From Snodgrassella alvi_G (GTDB lineage: Bacteria; Pseudomonadota; Gammaproteobacteria; Burkholderiales; Neisseriaceae): 64,000 bases of DNA. Shown one piece after another: positions 63,838 through 64,000 of the stretch. A model generated the notes under the pieces. It made no database searches. It was not told the DNA's origin and saw only the letters and a program-made list of their open reading frames with translations. Positions within the stretch are counted from its first letter, which is position 1. Each line of letters opens with the position of its first letter. Location of the stretch: positions 62,001-126,000 of the forward strand of contig CAMLCH010000002.1 of NCBI GenBank assembly GCA_946478525.1, read 5' to 3'. The position numbers were made by a program, and so were the translations under genes.

Positions 63838-64000
63838 CTGTGCCACCATCATTATTCGTTTGCGCTGCAAAATTAAAGCGCTCGTATATATTTTTCGCAA
63901 TAAGTTTTTGTCCTGGTACGGAGAAGTGGATGCCATCTGCACTACGGGTTTTGATTTTCTGTCCATTTGAATCCATTATAATGTCTTGAAATTCGCTTTC
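63827..64000 (-). CDS. C-terminal end of a second SGNH hydrolase (cut by window edge)
   Basis: Minus-strand frame reading ..FQDIIMDSNGQKIKTRSA, DGIHFSVPGQKLIAKNIYERF then a polar tail to TAA at 63827. The DGIHF motif is the Asp-His end of an SGNH esterase, DUF459/PatB-like. The 5' part is outside the window. Its stop lies inside the ape1 start (ATGAACATTAA), so they are translationally coupled. In Neisseria pacA, pacB and ape1 form the peptidoglycan O-acetylation locus; this is the likely pacB counterpart, by position and motif. Confidence 0.75.
   Translation of the reverse strand, partial: ESEFQDIIMDSNGQKIKTRSADGIHFSVPGQKLIAKNIYERFNFAAQTNNDGGTDEH

Noticed and set aside
1..64000. CRISPR array, prophage or complete insertion sequence
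   Set aside because: No regularly spaced repeats, no transposase, integrase (other than housekeeping XerD) or phage structural genes were seen.

Overview
The window reads as a chromosomal segment of a Neisseriaceae betaproteobacterium, most likely a Snodgrassella-like (bee-gut symbiont) genome; the genus is inferred, not proven. Supporting points are the thrS-infC-rpmI-rplT-pheS-pheT-ihfA-merR order ending in a tRNA, the Ape1-type peptidoglycan O-acetylesterase at the right edge, neisserial LdcA, XerD and PiT proteins, an overall A/T-rich base composition, and inverted repeats that match neisserial DNA-uptake-sequence dialects.

Layout. 1-2 kb: two divergent unknown genes and tRNA-Thr(CGT). 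2-5.8 kb: a bile-acid-symporter-like gene, then what looks like a decaying siderophore locus (remnant of a PLP-dependent decarboxylase, an intact RhtX/FptX-like MFS importer, and a truncated Tet-type MFS exporter with an in-frame stop). 6-12 kb: pit phosphate transporter, a divergent ThiE-like protein, hemH, trhP, recO. 12.4-21.3 kb: a small membrane protein and a DUF4177 protein, tRNA-Pro(GGG), then the translation block (merR, ihfA, pheT, pheS, rplT, rpmI, infC with an ATC start, thrS), all on the minus strand. 21.5-24.1 kb: tgt and argH. 24.7-29.1 kb: three tandem paralogous lipoproteins of unknown function. 29.2-36.4 kb, minus strand: xerD, ogt, bcp, cupin, MFS and ttcA in one tight operon, then lysC and rph. 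36.6-45.2 kb: yicC, dapC, an NMO-type flavoprotein, an NlpC/P60 lipoprotein, ackA, hemG-like, proS. 45.6-51.3 kb: a very A/T-rich metallo-beta-lactamase-fold orphan, nadE, a DUF971 protein, ubiE, a stretch of decayed coding sequence, pepD. 51.5-64 kb: a cell-envelope-rich stretch (ldcA, lgt, ftsK, anmK, an M23 endopeptidase, yihY, ape1 and the end of a second SGNH gene), together with xthA and nfsA.

Most of the window is conserved housekeeping. Cell-wall turnover is well represented: LdcA, AnmK, the M23 peptidase, NlpC/P60 and Ape1 all act on peptidoglycan or its fragments. The least explained parts are the lipoprotein triplet, the siderophore-locus ruins, the degenerate stretch after ubiE, the orphan hydrolase, the small-protein pair at 12.4-12.8 kb, and two uptake-sequence-like inverted repeats of different dialects.
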